The notes beneath the pieces were generated by a model. The model did no database searches. It saw only the letters and a program-made list of their open reading frames with translations, and had not been told where the DNA came from. Source: Selenomonadaceae bacterium (lineage in GTDB: Bacteria; Bacillota; Negativicutes; Selenomonadales; Selenomonadaceae). Taken from it: a stretch of 64,000 nucleotides of DNA. The stretch covers positions 1 through 64,000 of the forward strand of contig JALFBM010000014.1 in the NCBI GenBank assembly GCA_022773425.1. The letters run 5' to 3'. Within the stretch, counting starts at the first letter, position 1. The number at the start of each line of letters is the position of its first letter. The translations under genes and the position numbers were made by a program. Shown piece by piece: positions 19,179 through 27,394 of this stretch.

Positions 19179-19213
19179 GGATACATTATACTTAATGCAC
19201 GGATACATGTCAA
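19179..19213 (-). promoter_or_regulatory. ilvC promoter with a direct repeat around the -10
   Basis: Minus-strand TTGACA (19208-19213), 17 bases, TATAAT (19185-19190), a near-perfect sigma-A promoter. GGATACAT (plus-strand sense) occurs at 19179-19186 and again at 19201-19208, 22 bases apart, bracketing the -10. The 80-base leader has a small AAGCCG/CGGCTT hairpin but no T-box. Confidence 0.7.
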
Positions 19214-19296
19214 CACTTTTCTGCATTATTTTTGATAAAAATAGATAAAGTTTACATATTGCGTGCACGTATAAACAACAAACATACAAGGCTGCG

Positions 19297-20637
19297 TTAT
19301 TCGCCGCCGAGTACAGGTTCTGCGTCCTCCTCTGCAGTCTCCCTGGATTTTTTCGTGGAGAAGCCGAAGCCGTACTGGATGCTGAGCACGAGAAGCCCTG
19401 CCGCGAACATCGCGGCGCCCATGATATAGTAGCCGAGATCGAAGGAACCGGTGTTCGTCTTGATCCAGCCCATCATATACGGGCCGACGAGGCCGCCGAG
19501 GTTGCCGCAGCAGTTGATCAGTGCAGTGGAGGCCGCGGCTGCGGAACCCGTCAGAAAGGTCGTCGGGATCGTCCACCATACGCCCATCGAGGCGTGGATG
19601 CCGATCGCGGACAGGCAGATCAATACGAGCGCGATGGTCACATTCGGCGCGTGCGGCGAAAGGGCGAGACCGACTGCACCGACAAAGAGCGCGCCGGCGA
19701 CATGCCAGACTTTATCTCCCGTGCGGGAGGACGAGCGGCCGATGAAGATCTGCACGAGCAGGGCGGCCATCATCGGGATCGCGATAGCACCGCCGAGCAG
19801 CTGCGTCGAAAGGCCGGAAAGCTGCTTGAGGACAGTCGGCATCCAGAAATAAAAGCCCCAGAACCCGACGACCCAAAGGAAATAAATCACGCAGAGGCGC
19901 AGGACCTTCGGGTCGCGGAACGCCTTGAGCACCGAGTACTGCTTTTTCTGGAGCATCGCGGCGCGCTCTTTTTCGTATTCTTCCGTTAGATACTGTTTTT
20001 CTGCGTCCGTCAGCCAGGATGCCTCTGCCGGGCTGTCCTTTACACCAAAGAAGAACAGGACGGCGAACAGCAGCGCCGGCGCGGCCTCGAGGATGAAGAG
20101 TTCCTGCCAGCCGGCAAGCCCGAAGAGCGAGGTCGAGAGCAGGAAGCCCGAGAGCGGTGCGCCGATGATGTTTGCGAGCAGCAGGCTCGTGAGCATGTAG
20201 CTCGTCGCGCGCGCCCGTTCTTTGCCCATGAACCAGCGCGGGAAGAGCACCGAGTAGATGACCGGGTAGAGGCTGGCCTCCGCGGCACCGAGCAGGAACC
20301 GGCAGAGATAGAACTCAACCTGCGTGTGCATGAACGCCATGCAGCAGCTGACGAGCCCCCAGGTGAACATGATGCGCGCAATCCACTTCGACGCGGAGAA
20401 CCGCGCCGCAATCAGCGAGCCCGGAATCTCGAGCAGCAGATAGCCGAAGAAGAAAATGCTCGCGCCGGCACCGTAGATTTCCGGCGTCAGCCAGCCGAGA
20501 TCCTGCTTCATCGTCAATGCCGCGTACGAAATGTTCACGCGGTCGAGGCAGGCGATGATCGAGACGAGAAATACCGGAAGGACAATCCGGAGATCTCGCT
20601 TTCGCGTCAGTAGCTTCATGTCAACGGATGAGTTCAT
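19297..20637 (-). CDS. MFS transporter, anion:cation symporter-like
   Basis: A 446-residue, about 12-helix transporter. The N-terminal half has VNISYAALTMKQDLGW and the signature FFFGYLLLEIPGSLIAARF, and GKERARATS follows helix 5, as in the ACS/phthalate-permease branch of the major facilitator superfamily. The substrate cannot be read from sequence. The isoleucine-type T-box in its leader and the adjacent ilv operon suggest a branched-chain amino acid, keto acid or precursor. ATG 20637 has AGGAGG at seven bases. Confidence 0.82.
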   Translation of the reverse strand: MNSSVDMKLLTRKRDLRIVLPVFLVSIIACLDRVNISYAALTMKQDLGWLTPEIYGAGASIFFFGYLLLEIPGSLIAARFSASKWIARIMFTWGLVSCCMAFMHTQVEFYLCRFLLGAAEASLYPVIYSVLFPRWFMGKERARATSYMLTSLLLANIIGAPLSGFLLSTSLFGLAGWQELFILEAAPALLFAVLFFFGVKDSPAEASWLTDAEKQYLTEEYEKERAAMLQKKQYSVLKAFRDPKVLRLCVIYFLWVVGFWGFYFWMPTVLKQLSGLSTQLLGGAIAIPMMAALLVQIFIGRSSSRTGDKVWHVAGALFVGAVGLALSPHAPNVTIALVLICLSAIGIHASMGVWWTIPTTFLTGSAAAASTALINCCGNLGGLVGPYMMGWIKTNTGSFDLGYYIMGAAMFAAGLLVLSIQYGFGFSTKKSRETAEEDAEPVLGGE

Positions 20638-20679
20638 GCTGATTCCTCCTAAATAGAATACTGGTGTTCTTTATGGAAT

Positions 20680-20925
20680 AAAAAAACCCCGTCCCTCGAA
20701 GGGACGGAGGTTTATTTCCGCGTTACCACCCAATTTCCCGGCAAGGCCGGGCACTCACAACGTACCAACATACGTGTCTCCGATAACGTGGAGAATCCGT
20801 CTTGGCTTACCTCTTTCGTTCAGCCTCGCTCCTCAAGGAGGATTTTCGTCTCTGCCTCCGTCACCGCTTCTCAGCAAACCGCGGCTCTCTGTGTACTTCG
20901 TACAGAAATTACTCGTTCCTATCAT
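20680..20925 (-). promoter_or_regulatory. T-box leader, probable isoleucine (AUC) specifier
   Basis: On the minus strand the leader has a stem I region with AGUAA and CAGAGAGCCGCGG motifs, a stem III hairpin (ACGTA...TACGT) and the hallmark antiterminator GGTGGTAACGCGG (20718-20730). It ends in a terminator CCTCCGTCCC/GGGACGGGG plus seven T (20680-20710). The specifier loop GACGAAAATCCTCC places AUC (Ile) at 20841-20843. The specifier reading is by alignment to general T-box patterns and is less certain than the T-box itself. Confidence 0.88.
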
Positions 20926-20979
20926 CGGATGTTTACAATCTTGTTGAATTTTTTGTGTTTTTGAAATCTGTTTGTAAAT

Positions 20980-21008
20980 AATATATCCTTATCCCTAACA
21001 GATGTCAA
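20980..21008 (-). promoter_or_regulatory. Promoter of the T-box/MFS unit
   Basis: Minus-strand TTGACA (21003-21008), 17 bases, TATATT (20980-20985). The predicted start near 20973 gives a leader of about 335 bases holding the T-box. Confidence 0.6.
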
Positions 21009-21099
21009 GGGATTTTTGCTAATTTTTTATTTTTTTTTGCGCCCATCCATCAGGCCTTTTTTGCGCTTCGTTTTGAGCGGGCAGGAAAGAGGCCGGCGC

Positions 21100-21141
21100 G
21101 TAACATCCGTTACCGCGGCCCCGCCGCTTACCTGCTATACT
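21100..21141 (+). promoter_or_regulatory. hcp promoter with HcpR/FNR-type operator
   Basis: GTAAC-ATCC-GTTAC, a perfect inverted repeat at 21100-21113, lies upstream of TATACT at 21136-21141. Its centre is about 41.5 bases before the predicted start (about 21148), the classical class II position for Crp/Fnr activators. GTAAC-N4-GTTAC is, from memory, a motif reported for HcpR in clostridia. Confidence 0.6.
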
Positions 21142-21225
21142 AAGGGCAACGAAAGCAAAGAAACCTCCCGTTGAGGATAAGGCGTCTGTGTGGGGCCCTG
21201 AGCCCCCGGAAAAGGAGAGAGCTTT

Positions 21226-22866
21226 ATGGAAAACGCTATGTTTTGTTATCAGTGTCAGGAAACGGCCGGCTGCAAGGGCTGCACGCGCGTCGGCGTCTGC
21301 GGCAAGAAACCGGACGTCGCAGCCATGCAGGACCTGCTGGTCTATGTGACGAAGGGACTGTCTGCCATCACGACGCGTCTGCGCGCCGAGGGCAAGGCGG
21401 TTTCGCGCGAGGTCAACCATCTCGTCACGCTGAACCTGTTCGTGACGATCACGAACGCGAACTTCGATAAGGAAGCGATTGCGGACCGCGTGGAGCAGAC
21501 CCTTGCGACGAGTCAGAAACTCCTGTCCACGCTCTCCGATGCGGACGGCCTGCCGGAAGCTGCGCGCTGGTCTGATGACCGGAGCCGCTACGAGGCAAAG
21601 GCCGCGTCGCATGCGGTCGGTGTCCTCGCGACGCAGAACGAGGATATCCGCAGCCTGCGCGAGCTCATCACCTACGGGCTCAAAGGCCTTGCCGCCTATA
21701 TGAAGCATGCGAATGCGCTCGGCTATGAAAACGAGGCCATCGATGCGGCGATGCAGTCGACGCTCGCCAAGCTCCTCGACGATAGCCTTTCCGGTGAGGA
21801 ACTGACGGCGCTGACGCTCGAGACGGGCAAGTGGGGCGTCGAGGGCATGGCGCTGCTCGATAAGGCGAACACGGAGAGCTACGGCAATCCGGAGGTTACG
21901 GAGGTCGACCTCGGTGTGCGCAAGAACCCGGGTATCCTGATTTCCGGACATGACCTCAAGGATCTTGAGATGCTGCTCGAGCAGACGCAGGGCACGGGCA
22001 TTGACGTCTACACGCACGGCGAGATGCTGCCGGCGCATTACTATCCGAAGTTCAAGAAGTACGAGAACTTCGCCGGCAACTACGGCAACGCGTGGTGGAA
22101 GCAGAAAGAGGAATTCGAGGCGTTCCACGGCCCGATCCTCATGACGACGAACTGCGTCGTTCCACCGGCGGCATCCTATCAGAGCCGTCTCTTTACAACG
22201 GGCGCGGTCGGTGTGCCGGGCTGCCCGCATATCGCGCAGAAGGCCGATGGCACGAAGGACTTCACGCCGATCATCGAGATGGCGAAGAAGTGCCAGGCTC
22301 CGGCCGAGCTCGAGACGGGCAAGATCGTCGGCGGCTTCGCGCATGCACAGGTCCTCGCCCTTGCGGACAAAGTTGTCGATGCGGTCAAGACCGGTGCCAT
22401 CAAGAAGTTCGTCGTCATGGCTGGCTGCGATGGCCGCATGAAGTCCCGTTCCTACTATACGGAGTTTGCCAAGGCGCTGCCAAAAGACGTCGTGATCCTG
22501 ACGGCTGGCTGCGCGAAGTACAAGTACAACAAGCTGAATCTCGGCGATATCGGCGGGATCCCGCGTGTGCTCGACGCGGGCCAGTGCAACGACTCCTACA
22601 GCCTCGCGCTTATCGCGATGGCGCTGCAGAAGGCGTTCGGCCTCGCGGACATCAACGAGCTGCCGCTCGTGTTCAACATCGCGTGGTACGAGCAGAAGGC
22701 CGTCATCGTCCTGCTTGCCCTGCTGCACCTCGGGGTAAAGAACATTCACCTTGGCCCGACGCTCCCGGCCTTCCTTTCCCCGAATGTCGCGGAGGTCCTC
22801 GTGAAGAACTTCGGCATCGGCGGCATCACGAACGTCGAGGACGATATTAAAACGATGATTGGCTAA
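21226..22866 (+). CDS. hcp: Hybrid cluster protein (hydroxylamine/NO reductase)
   Basis: Fe-S/oxo cluster protein that protects anaerobes against nitric oxide and hydroxylamine. The N-terminal cluster cysteines are C7, C10, C19 and C25 (C-X2-C-X8-C-X5-C), as in class I/II Hcp. Downstream hybrid-cluster ligands sit in [41 protein letters not shown] and [11 protein letters not shown]. 546 aa is standard. No separate hcr reductase gene follows; a terminator comes directly after. GAAAAGGAGAG precedes the ATG. Confidence 0.96.
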   Translation: MENAMFCYQCQETAGCKGCTRVGVCGKKPDVAAMQDLLVYVTKGLSAITTRLRAEGKAVSREVNHLVTLNLFVTITNANFDKEAIADRVEQTLATSQKLLSTLSDADGLPEAARWSDDRSRYEAKAASHAVGVLATQNEDIRSLRELITYGLKGLAAYMKHANALGYENEAIDAAMQSTLAKLLDDSLSGEELTALTLETGKWGVEGMALLDKANTESYGNPEVTEVDLGVRKNPGILISGHDLKDLEMLLEQTQGTGIDVYTHGEMLPAHYYPKFKKYENFAGNYGNAWWKQKEEFEAFHGPILMTTNCVVPPAASYQSRLFTTGAVGVPGCPHIAQKADGTKDFTPIIEMAKKCQAPAELETGKIVGGFAHAQVLALADKVVDAVKTGAIKKFVVMAGCDGRMKSRSYYTEFAKALPKDVVILTAGCAKYKYNKLNLGDIGGIPRVLDAGQCNDSYSLALIAMALQKAFGLADINELPLVFNIAWYEQKAVIVLLALLHLGVKNIHLGPTLPAFLSPNVAEVLVKNFGIGGITNVEDDIKTMIG

Positions 22867-22894
22867 AGACTTCTCATTCGTCCAACCCATCCCT

Positions 22895-22936
22895 AAAAAA
22901 AGCCCGGGACCGCACGGCTGTGCGGCCCCGGGCTTT
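22895..22936. terminator. Bidirectional terminator between hcp and the amino acid permease
   Basis: Stem AAAGCCCGGGACCGCAC / GTGCGGCCCCGGGCTTT with A- and T-runs, serving the two convergent genes. Confidence 0.85.
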
Positions 22937-22943
22937 GCTGTCT

Positions 22944-24293
22944 TCAGGCCTGGTGTTTTCTCTTTTGGAACTGATAGCCGATCCAAAGCACGATCAGCCA
23001 GATCGGCAGGAAAAGGACGGCGAGCTGCATATCGGGAATCTGCGCCATCATCGCGATGACGCCCGCGAGGAACGCAAGGCACAGGTAGTTCGTCCACGGG
23101 TAGAGGATCGAAGGGAATTTCGTCTCTTTGCCCTGCTGGCGGGCCTGTGCCCGGAACTTCAGATGGGTGACGCAGATGACGACCCAGCTGATGACCGCGG
23201 CGCAGGTCGCAATCGTCATGAGGTACAGGAATACGTGGCCCTCGAGGAAGTAGTTCAGGATGACGACGATCAGCGTGAAGCCCGAGGACACGAGGATGCC
23301 GGGGACCGGCACGCCCCGGCTGGAGAGCTTCGCGAGGAAGGAGGGCGCCTCGTCCTTCCCCGCGAGACCGTAGAGCATGCGGCTATTGCTGTAGATGGCC
23401 GAATTGTAAACGGAAATCGCGGCGATCAGCACGACGAAGTTCAAGATATGCGCGGCGGCGGGGATGCCGACATTCTGGAAGATCTGCACGAACGGGCTCG
23501 CCTGCGTGCCGACCTCATTCCACGGCCAGAGCGCCATCAGTACGGCCATCGTGCCGACGTAGAAAATCAGGATGCGCCAGATGACCTGGTTGATCGCGCG
23601 CGGGATCGTATGGTCCGGATCCTCGGCTTCGCCGGCTGTGATACCGATGAGTTCGATGCCGCCGAACGAGAACATGACGACGGCGGTCGCCGCGGCCAGT
23701 CCATAGACACCGTTTGGCAGGAAGCCGCCGTTTTTCCAAAGGTTGCTGAAATTCTCCGGGAACGGCTGCGGGCTGCCGAGCAGCAGGTAGAGGCCGAGCA
23801 GGATCATCGCACAGATGGCCGCGATCTTGATGAGGGCCATCCAGAATTCCGTCTCGCCATAGGCCCGGACATTGACGAGGTTCAGCAGCGTGATCAACAC
23901 GAGGCAGATGAGTGCCGAAACCCATTGCGGCAAGGCGGGAAACCAGAAATTCATATAGATGCCGACCGCCGTGAGCTCAGCCATGGACACGAGCACGTAG
24001 TTGAACCAATAGTTCCAGCCGGACAGAAAACCCGGGAACCGACCCCAGTACTTCGTCGCGTAGTAGCTGAACGAACCGGATACCGGTTCGTCGACGGCCA
24101 TCTCCCCGAGCATGCGCATGATGAAGAAAATCACGATGCCGCCGAGCAGGTAGGCGAGCATGACCGCGGGCCCCGCGAGCGCAATCGTCGAGGTCGACCC
24201 GTAGAACAGGCCGGTGCCGATGGCTCCGCCGAGCGCGATCATCTGCAGATGACGGTTTTTCAAACCGCGTGTCAGTTGTTTCTTTTCTGCCAT
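22944..24293 (-). CDS. Amino acid permease, AAT/APC family
   Basis: A 449-residue inner-membrane permease of 12 helices. The conserved helix 1 segment LGGAIGTGLFYGS, the helix 3 region DEPVSGSFSYYATKYWG and the EAEDPDHTIPRAINQV loop mark the amino acid transporter branch of the APC superfamily (relatives of GabP, AroP, ProY). It lies alone on the minus strand. Substrate is not deducible. There is a poor ribosome site but no alternative start. Confidence 0.88.
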   Translation of the reverse strand: MAEKKQLTRGLKNRHLQMIALGGAIGTGLFYGSTSTIALAGPAVMLAYLLGGIVIFFIMRMLGEMAVDEPVSGSFSYYATKYWGRFPGFLSGWNYWFNYVLVSMAELTAVGIYMNFWFPALPQWVSALICLVLITLLNLVNVRAYGETEFWMALIKIAAICAMILLGLYLLLGSPQPFPENFSNLWKNGGFLPNGVYGLAAATAVVMFSFGGIELIGITAGEAEDPDHTIPRAINQVIWRILIFYVGTMAVLMALWPWNEVGTQASPFVQIFQNVGIPAAAHILNFVVLIAAISVYNSAIYSNSRMLYGLAGKDEAPSFLAKLSSRGVPVPGILVSSGFTLIVVILNYFLEGHVFLYLMTIATCAAVISWVVICVTHLKFRAQARQQGKETKFPSILYPWTNYLCLAFLAGVIAMMAQIPDMQLAVLFLPIWLIVLWIGYQFQKRKHQA

Positions 24294-24436
24294 AGAATCA
24301 CCAAAATCTTTCGCAAAGCATATATAAAACGCCCCTATTATAGCATGAATCCTCTGTCTTTTACAACGTTACAGGGAGTGAGGACGCGCTCATCGCGCTT
24401 GCGCAGGCGGTGCTCGCCCAGGTCGCCTGCTGCGTT

Positions 24437-24465
24437 TTGCAAATCCCGTAGATCTATGCTATGAT
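24437..24465 (+). promoter_or_regulatory. Promoter of the panS-panC-panD operon
   Basis: TTGCAA at 24437-24442, 17 bases, TATGAT at 24460-24465. The predicted start is near 24472, 235 bases before the first codon. Confidence 0.55.
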
Positions 24466-24471
24466 GAAGCC

Positions 24472-24706
24472 GATGGTAAAAGATGACACCGCTTCGCGGG
24501 TTGTACTTTTGCCGCAGGGAGGATAGATCGATGCCCCGCCCGTATCCGGCAGCCGGAACGGGACGCGTGGATAGGACCGTCTGTCCGGCGCTGCGGACGT
24601 TCCGGCCTTTTGCCGGAAAAGACAAAAGAACATGGACGGCGGGAGAGACCGCCGTTTCTTCGCCTCTTTTACCAGCAACGATGGTTTGGCAAAGGAGGTT
24701 TTTTGC
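24472..24706 (+). promoter_or_regulatory. Long structured leader of the pan operon
   Basis: GC-rich, non-coding and able to fold strongly. CCGGAACG (24553-24560) can pair with CGTTCCGG (24598-24605) around a GTCCG/CGGAC hairpin. A CCCG-CCGGC/GCCGG-CGGG hairpin with a small internal loop precedes it. GACGGCGG/CCGCCGT with a T-rich tail follows near 24634-24660, before AAAGGAGG. I cannot assign it to a known riboswitch; the pan RNA motif is the obvious comparison. Confidence 0.4.
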
Positions 24707-25654
24707 TTGCAAAAATTGGGAAAGGGCATCGTCGACGATATGGCGGTGCTCGTTGCGGCGGCGGGCGTCATCGGCGCTCTGTATCCGCCGGCGTTTGCCT
24801 GGGCCGGCCACTATGTGAGCTGGCTGCTCGGCCTGGTGATGTTCGGCATGGGCATGACGCTTTCGGTTGAGGATTTTCGGCGCGTGTTCGCGCGCCCGCG
24901 GTATGTGGCCATCGGCGTTTTCGCACAGTTCTTGATCATGCCGCTTGTTGCGTACGCGCTCGTCCGGGTGTTCCACCTGCCGCCGGAACTCGCCATCGGC
25001 GTGATCCTGCTCGGCACATGTCCGGGCGGCACGGCGTCGAATGTCATCTCGTATCTCGCGCGCGGTGATGTGGCGTTGTCGGTCTCGATGACGATGACGA
25101 CGACGCTGCTCGCTCCGGTCGTGACGCCGGCACTGACGTATCTGCTCGCCGGCGCCTATATCGAGGTATCGTTTTCCTCGATGATGCTTTCCATTGCGGA
25201 AATGGTTCTGCTGCCGGTCCTGCTCGGGCTGCTGGTCCACCACTATTTCGAGCCGGTGTCGCGGCGCATCATGCCGGTGATGCCGGTGTTCTCGGTGCTC
25301 TGCATCGTGACACTCGTCGGCTGCGTGGTCGCACTCTCCTCGACGAAGCTGCTCACGGTTGGGCCGCTGATGGCGGTACTCGTCGTACTGCACAACGCGT
25401 TTGGTCTCGCACTGGGCTACGGACTCGCGAAATGTTTCGGTATGGAGAGCCGCGGGGCGCGGACGGTCTCGATTGAGGTCGGCATGCAGAATTCTGGTCT
25501 CGCGGTGAGCCTTGCGCTCTTGTACTTCAACCCGGCTGCGGCGATCCCCGGCGCGATTTTCTCCGTGTGGCACAATATCTCAGGTTCGCTGTTCGCCAAT
25601 TTCTGGGTGCGGCGGGATGAGAAAAAAGAAAAGAAAGAGGTCGTTTACGAATGA
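24707..25654 (+). CDS. panS: BASS-family transporter, probable pantothenate-precursor transporter PanS
   Basis: A 315-residue sodium/bile-acid-symporter-like membrane protein with about nine to ten helices. The motifs MFGMGMTLSVEDF, GTCPGGTASNVISYLARGDVALSVSMT and EVGMQNSGLAVSLA are the two crossing-helix regions of the BASS fold. PanS proteins take up ketopantoate or pantoate. The close linkage to panC (overlapping stop/start) is why I name it so. TTG 24707 has AAAGGAGG eight bases upstream, and gives the usual family length; the frame is open further upstream without a signal. Confidence 0.82.
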   Translation: MQKLGKGIVDDMAVLVAAAGVIGALYPPAFAWAGHYVSWLLGLVMFGMGMTLSVEDFRRVFARPRYVAIGVFAQFLIMPLVAYALVRVFHLPPELAIGVILLGTCPGGTASNVISYLARGDVALSVSMTMTTTLLAPVVTPALTYLLAGAYIEVSFSSMMLSIAEMVLLPVLLGLLVHHYFEPVSRRIMPVMPVFSVLCIVTLVGCVVALSSTKLLTVGPLMAVLVVLHNAFGLALGYGLAKCFGMESRGARTVSIEVGMQNSGLAVSLALLYFNPAAAIPGAIFSVWHNISGSLFANFWVRRDEKKEKKEVVYE

Positions 25655-26511
25655 AGATGAAGGTTTTTACGACACCGGATGCGATGCAGGCGTGGGCCGC
25701 AGAGCAGAAAAAAGCGGGCAGGACCATCGGGCTCTGCCCGACGATGGGCGCCCTGCATGAGGGGCATATGACGCTGATGCGCGCGGCGAGGAAGGCCTGC
25801 GATGTCGTCATCGCGTCGGTATTCGTGAACCCGACGCAGTTCGCGCCGGGCGAGGACTATGAGAAATACCCGCGCCAGTTCGAGCAGGATTGTGAAAAGC
25901 TCGAGAAGGAGGGCGTCGACGCGGTGTTCCACCCGGAGCCAGCGGCGATGTATCCGAAGGGGTTCGGCACGTACGTGACGCCGGACTGCAACGAGACGAA
26001 GGTACTCGAGGGCGCGCGACGTCCAATCCATTTCCGCGGCGTCGCAACGGTCGTGACGAAGCTCATGAACATCACGCGCGCGGACCGCGCGTTCTTCGGG
26101 CAGAAAGACGCGCAGCAGGTCGCGGTCGTGCGCCGCTTTACGGCGGATCTCAACCTGCCGGTCGAAATCACGATGGTGCCGATATGCCGCGAGGAGAGCG
26201 GGCTCGCGCGGAGCTCGCGCAACGCGTACATGAAGGCGGAGGAGAAGCAGGCCGCGACGGTGCTTTCCCGCAGCCTCCGCCGGGCAAAAGCCGCGTTTGA
26301 CGCGGGGGAGCGCTCGGCGAAGAAGCTCGTCGAGATCGCGCAGGAAGAGCTCAGGAAAGAGCCGATGGCGCGGGTGGACTACGTGGCGCTCCGGACGTTC
26401 CCCGCGCTGCAGGAGGCAGACGAAGTCCTGGAACCGAGCCTGCTCGCGCTCGCCGTATACATCGGCAAGACGCGCCTGATCGACAATGTCATTCTGGGAG
26501 GCAAAGCATGA
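25651..26511 (+). CDS. panC: Pantothenate synthetase
   Basis: ATP-dependent ligation of pantoate to beta-alanine. The nucleotidyl-transferase signature [17 protein letters not shown], the [18 protein letters not shown] segment and FFGQKDAQQ are all intact; 286 aa is standard. The start overlaps the panS stop (ATGA), and a second ATG at 25657 is equally possible. panB, needed to make ketopantoate, is absent from this operon. Confidence 0.96.
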   Translation: MKMKVFTTPDAMQAWAAEQKKAGRTIGLCPTMGALHEGHMTLMRAARKACDVVIASVFVNPTQFAPGEDYEKYPRQFEQDCEKLEKEGVDAVFHPEPAAMYPKGFGTYVTPDCNETKVLEGARRPIHFRGVATVVTKLMNITRADRAFFGQKDAQQVAVVRRFTADLNLPVEITMVPICREESGLARSSRNAYMKAEEKQAATVLSRSLRRAKAAFDAGERSAKKLVEIAQEELRKEPMARVDYVALRTFPALQEADEVLEPSLLALAVYIGKTRLIDNVILGGKA

Positions 26512-26891
26512 TCCTGAATCTTTTGAAGAGCAAAATCCACTGCGCGACGGTGACCGAAGCGAACCTCGCGTACATGGGGAGTATCACGATTGACGAAGAC
26601 CTCATGGACGCGGCGGGCATCCTGCGCAATGAGCGCGTACAGGTCGTCGACAACAACAACGGCGAACGGCTTGAGACCTACGTGATCCCCGGCGAACGCG
26701 GTTCCGGTGTCATCTGCCTGAACGGCGCGGCCGCGCGCCTCGCGCAGCCCGGCGATATCGTGATCATCATGGCGTATGCGTTCTTTACCGAGGACGAGGC
26801 GAAGGGCTACGCGCCGACTGTCGTGATGGTGGACGCAAAGAACAAGATCCGCGAAATCCGTCATCTCGAAAGGGCCGGGGAAACGGCGTAA
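26508..26891 (+). CDS. panD: Aspartate 1-decarboxylase
   Basis: Pyruvoyl enzyme that makes beta-alanine from aspartate for pantothenate. The self-cleavage site is Gly24-Ser25 in AYMGSITID, with the catalytic Lys9 in LKSKIH and the C-terminal [10 protein letters not shown] barrel strand. 127 aa is typical. It overlaps the panC stop by four bases. No PanM/PanZ-type maturation factor is visible, as usual outside enterobacteria. Confidence 0.96.
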   Translation: MILNLLKSKIHCATVTEANLAYMGSITIDEDLMDAAGILRNERVQVVDNNNGERLETYVIPGERGSGVICLNGAAARLAQPGDIVIIMAYAFFTEDEAKGYAPTVVMVDAKNKIREIRHLERAGETA

Positions 26892-26985
26892 GTCTGGCAT
26901 ACGGACTTTGACAGGCGGCGGCCCCTGCGCAGAGGCAGCGTATGGAAACCTAGAAATACCAATCGAAGGATGCGGCGGAAAACGG

Positions 26986-27014
26986 TTGACAATTTGCGCG
27001 GATTGCCCTATAAT
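26986..27014 (+). promoter_or_regulatory. Promoter of the sulfur-carrier operon
   Basis: TTGACA at 26986-26991, 17 bases, TATAAT at 27009-27014, a perfect sigma-A promoter. The following bases (27021-27055) are A/T-rich with partial dyads and could hold a repressor site. Confidence 0.75.
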
Positions 27015-27086
27015 GACGTTAATTACTTAGAAAACATATTGATATTATATGATTAGCCGTCCGGCCGTAGGTCATTCGACAAACGA

Positions 27087-27165
27087 AAGCCTGCGGAAAG
27101 CGTCGGAGAACAGGACAGGTATGCCTCGGTTCCCCCTTGCTTTCCGCAGGCCTTTTTGCAGGGGC
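27087..27165 (+). terminator. Long hairpin with T-run in the operon leader (possible attenuator)
   Basis: GCCTGCGGAAAGC pairs perfectly with GCTTTCCGCAGGC, with an inner GGAGAAC/GGTTCC helix, then five T, all upstream of the first gene at 27185. Position after a strong promoter and before the first ribosome site suggests conditional termination. No known riboswitch fold was recognised in the 65 bases before it. Confidence 0.5.
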
Positions 27166-27184
27166 GCGCGGAGGAGGAAGCGCA

Positions 27185-27394
27185 ATGAAACTGACGGTAA
27201 ATGGGGATCCCTTGGAAATTGAGAAGCCGATCACGGTGAAGGAATTGCTCGTCGTCGCGAAGGCCGAGCAGCCGGAATACGTGACGGTGGAACTCAATGG
27301 CGAGTTTGTCGACCATTCCGGTTTTGAGACGACGACGGTAAAGGACGGCGACGTCGTGGAGTTCCTGTACTTCATGGGAGGCGGTGCGAGATGA
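27185..27394 (+). CDS. ThiS/MoaD-like sulfur carrier with extended C-terminus (HcyS-like)
   Basis: A 69-residue ubiquitin-fold sulfur carrier. It ends FLYFMGGGAR, so two residues follow the diglycine that must be exposed before thiocarboxylation. Carriers of this type (CysO, HcyS) are trimmed by a JAMM protease, and such a gene lies two genes downstream at 28224. ATG 27185 follows GAGGAGGAAG; the frame is open upstream to 27137 without a site. The stop overlaps the next start. In Wolinella succinogenes, from memory, a similar carrier delivers sulfide for homocysteine synthesis by MetY. Confidence 0.85.
   Translation: MKLTVNGDPLEIEKPITVKELLVVAKAEQPEYVTVELNGEFVDHSGFETTTVKDGDVVEFLYFMGGGAR

Noticed and set aside
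19119-19180. T-box or attenuator in the ilvC leader
   Set aside because: The leader is only about 80 bases, with a six-pair hairpin and no T-run or GGTGG antiterminator motif.
21019-23097. Long minus-strand open frame (about 690 codons) across hcp
   Set aside because: Antisense shadow of hcp; product is Arg/Leu-rich without any domain.
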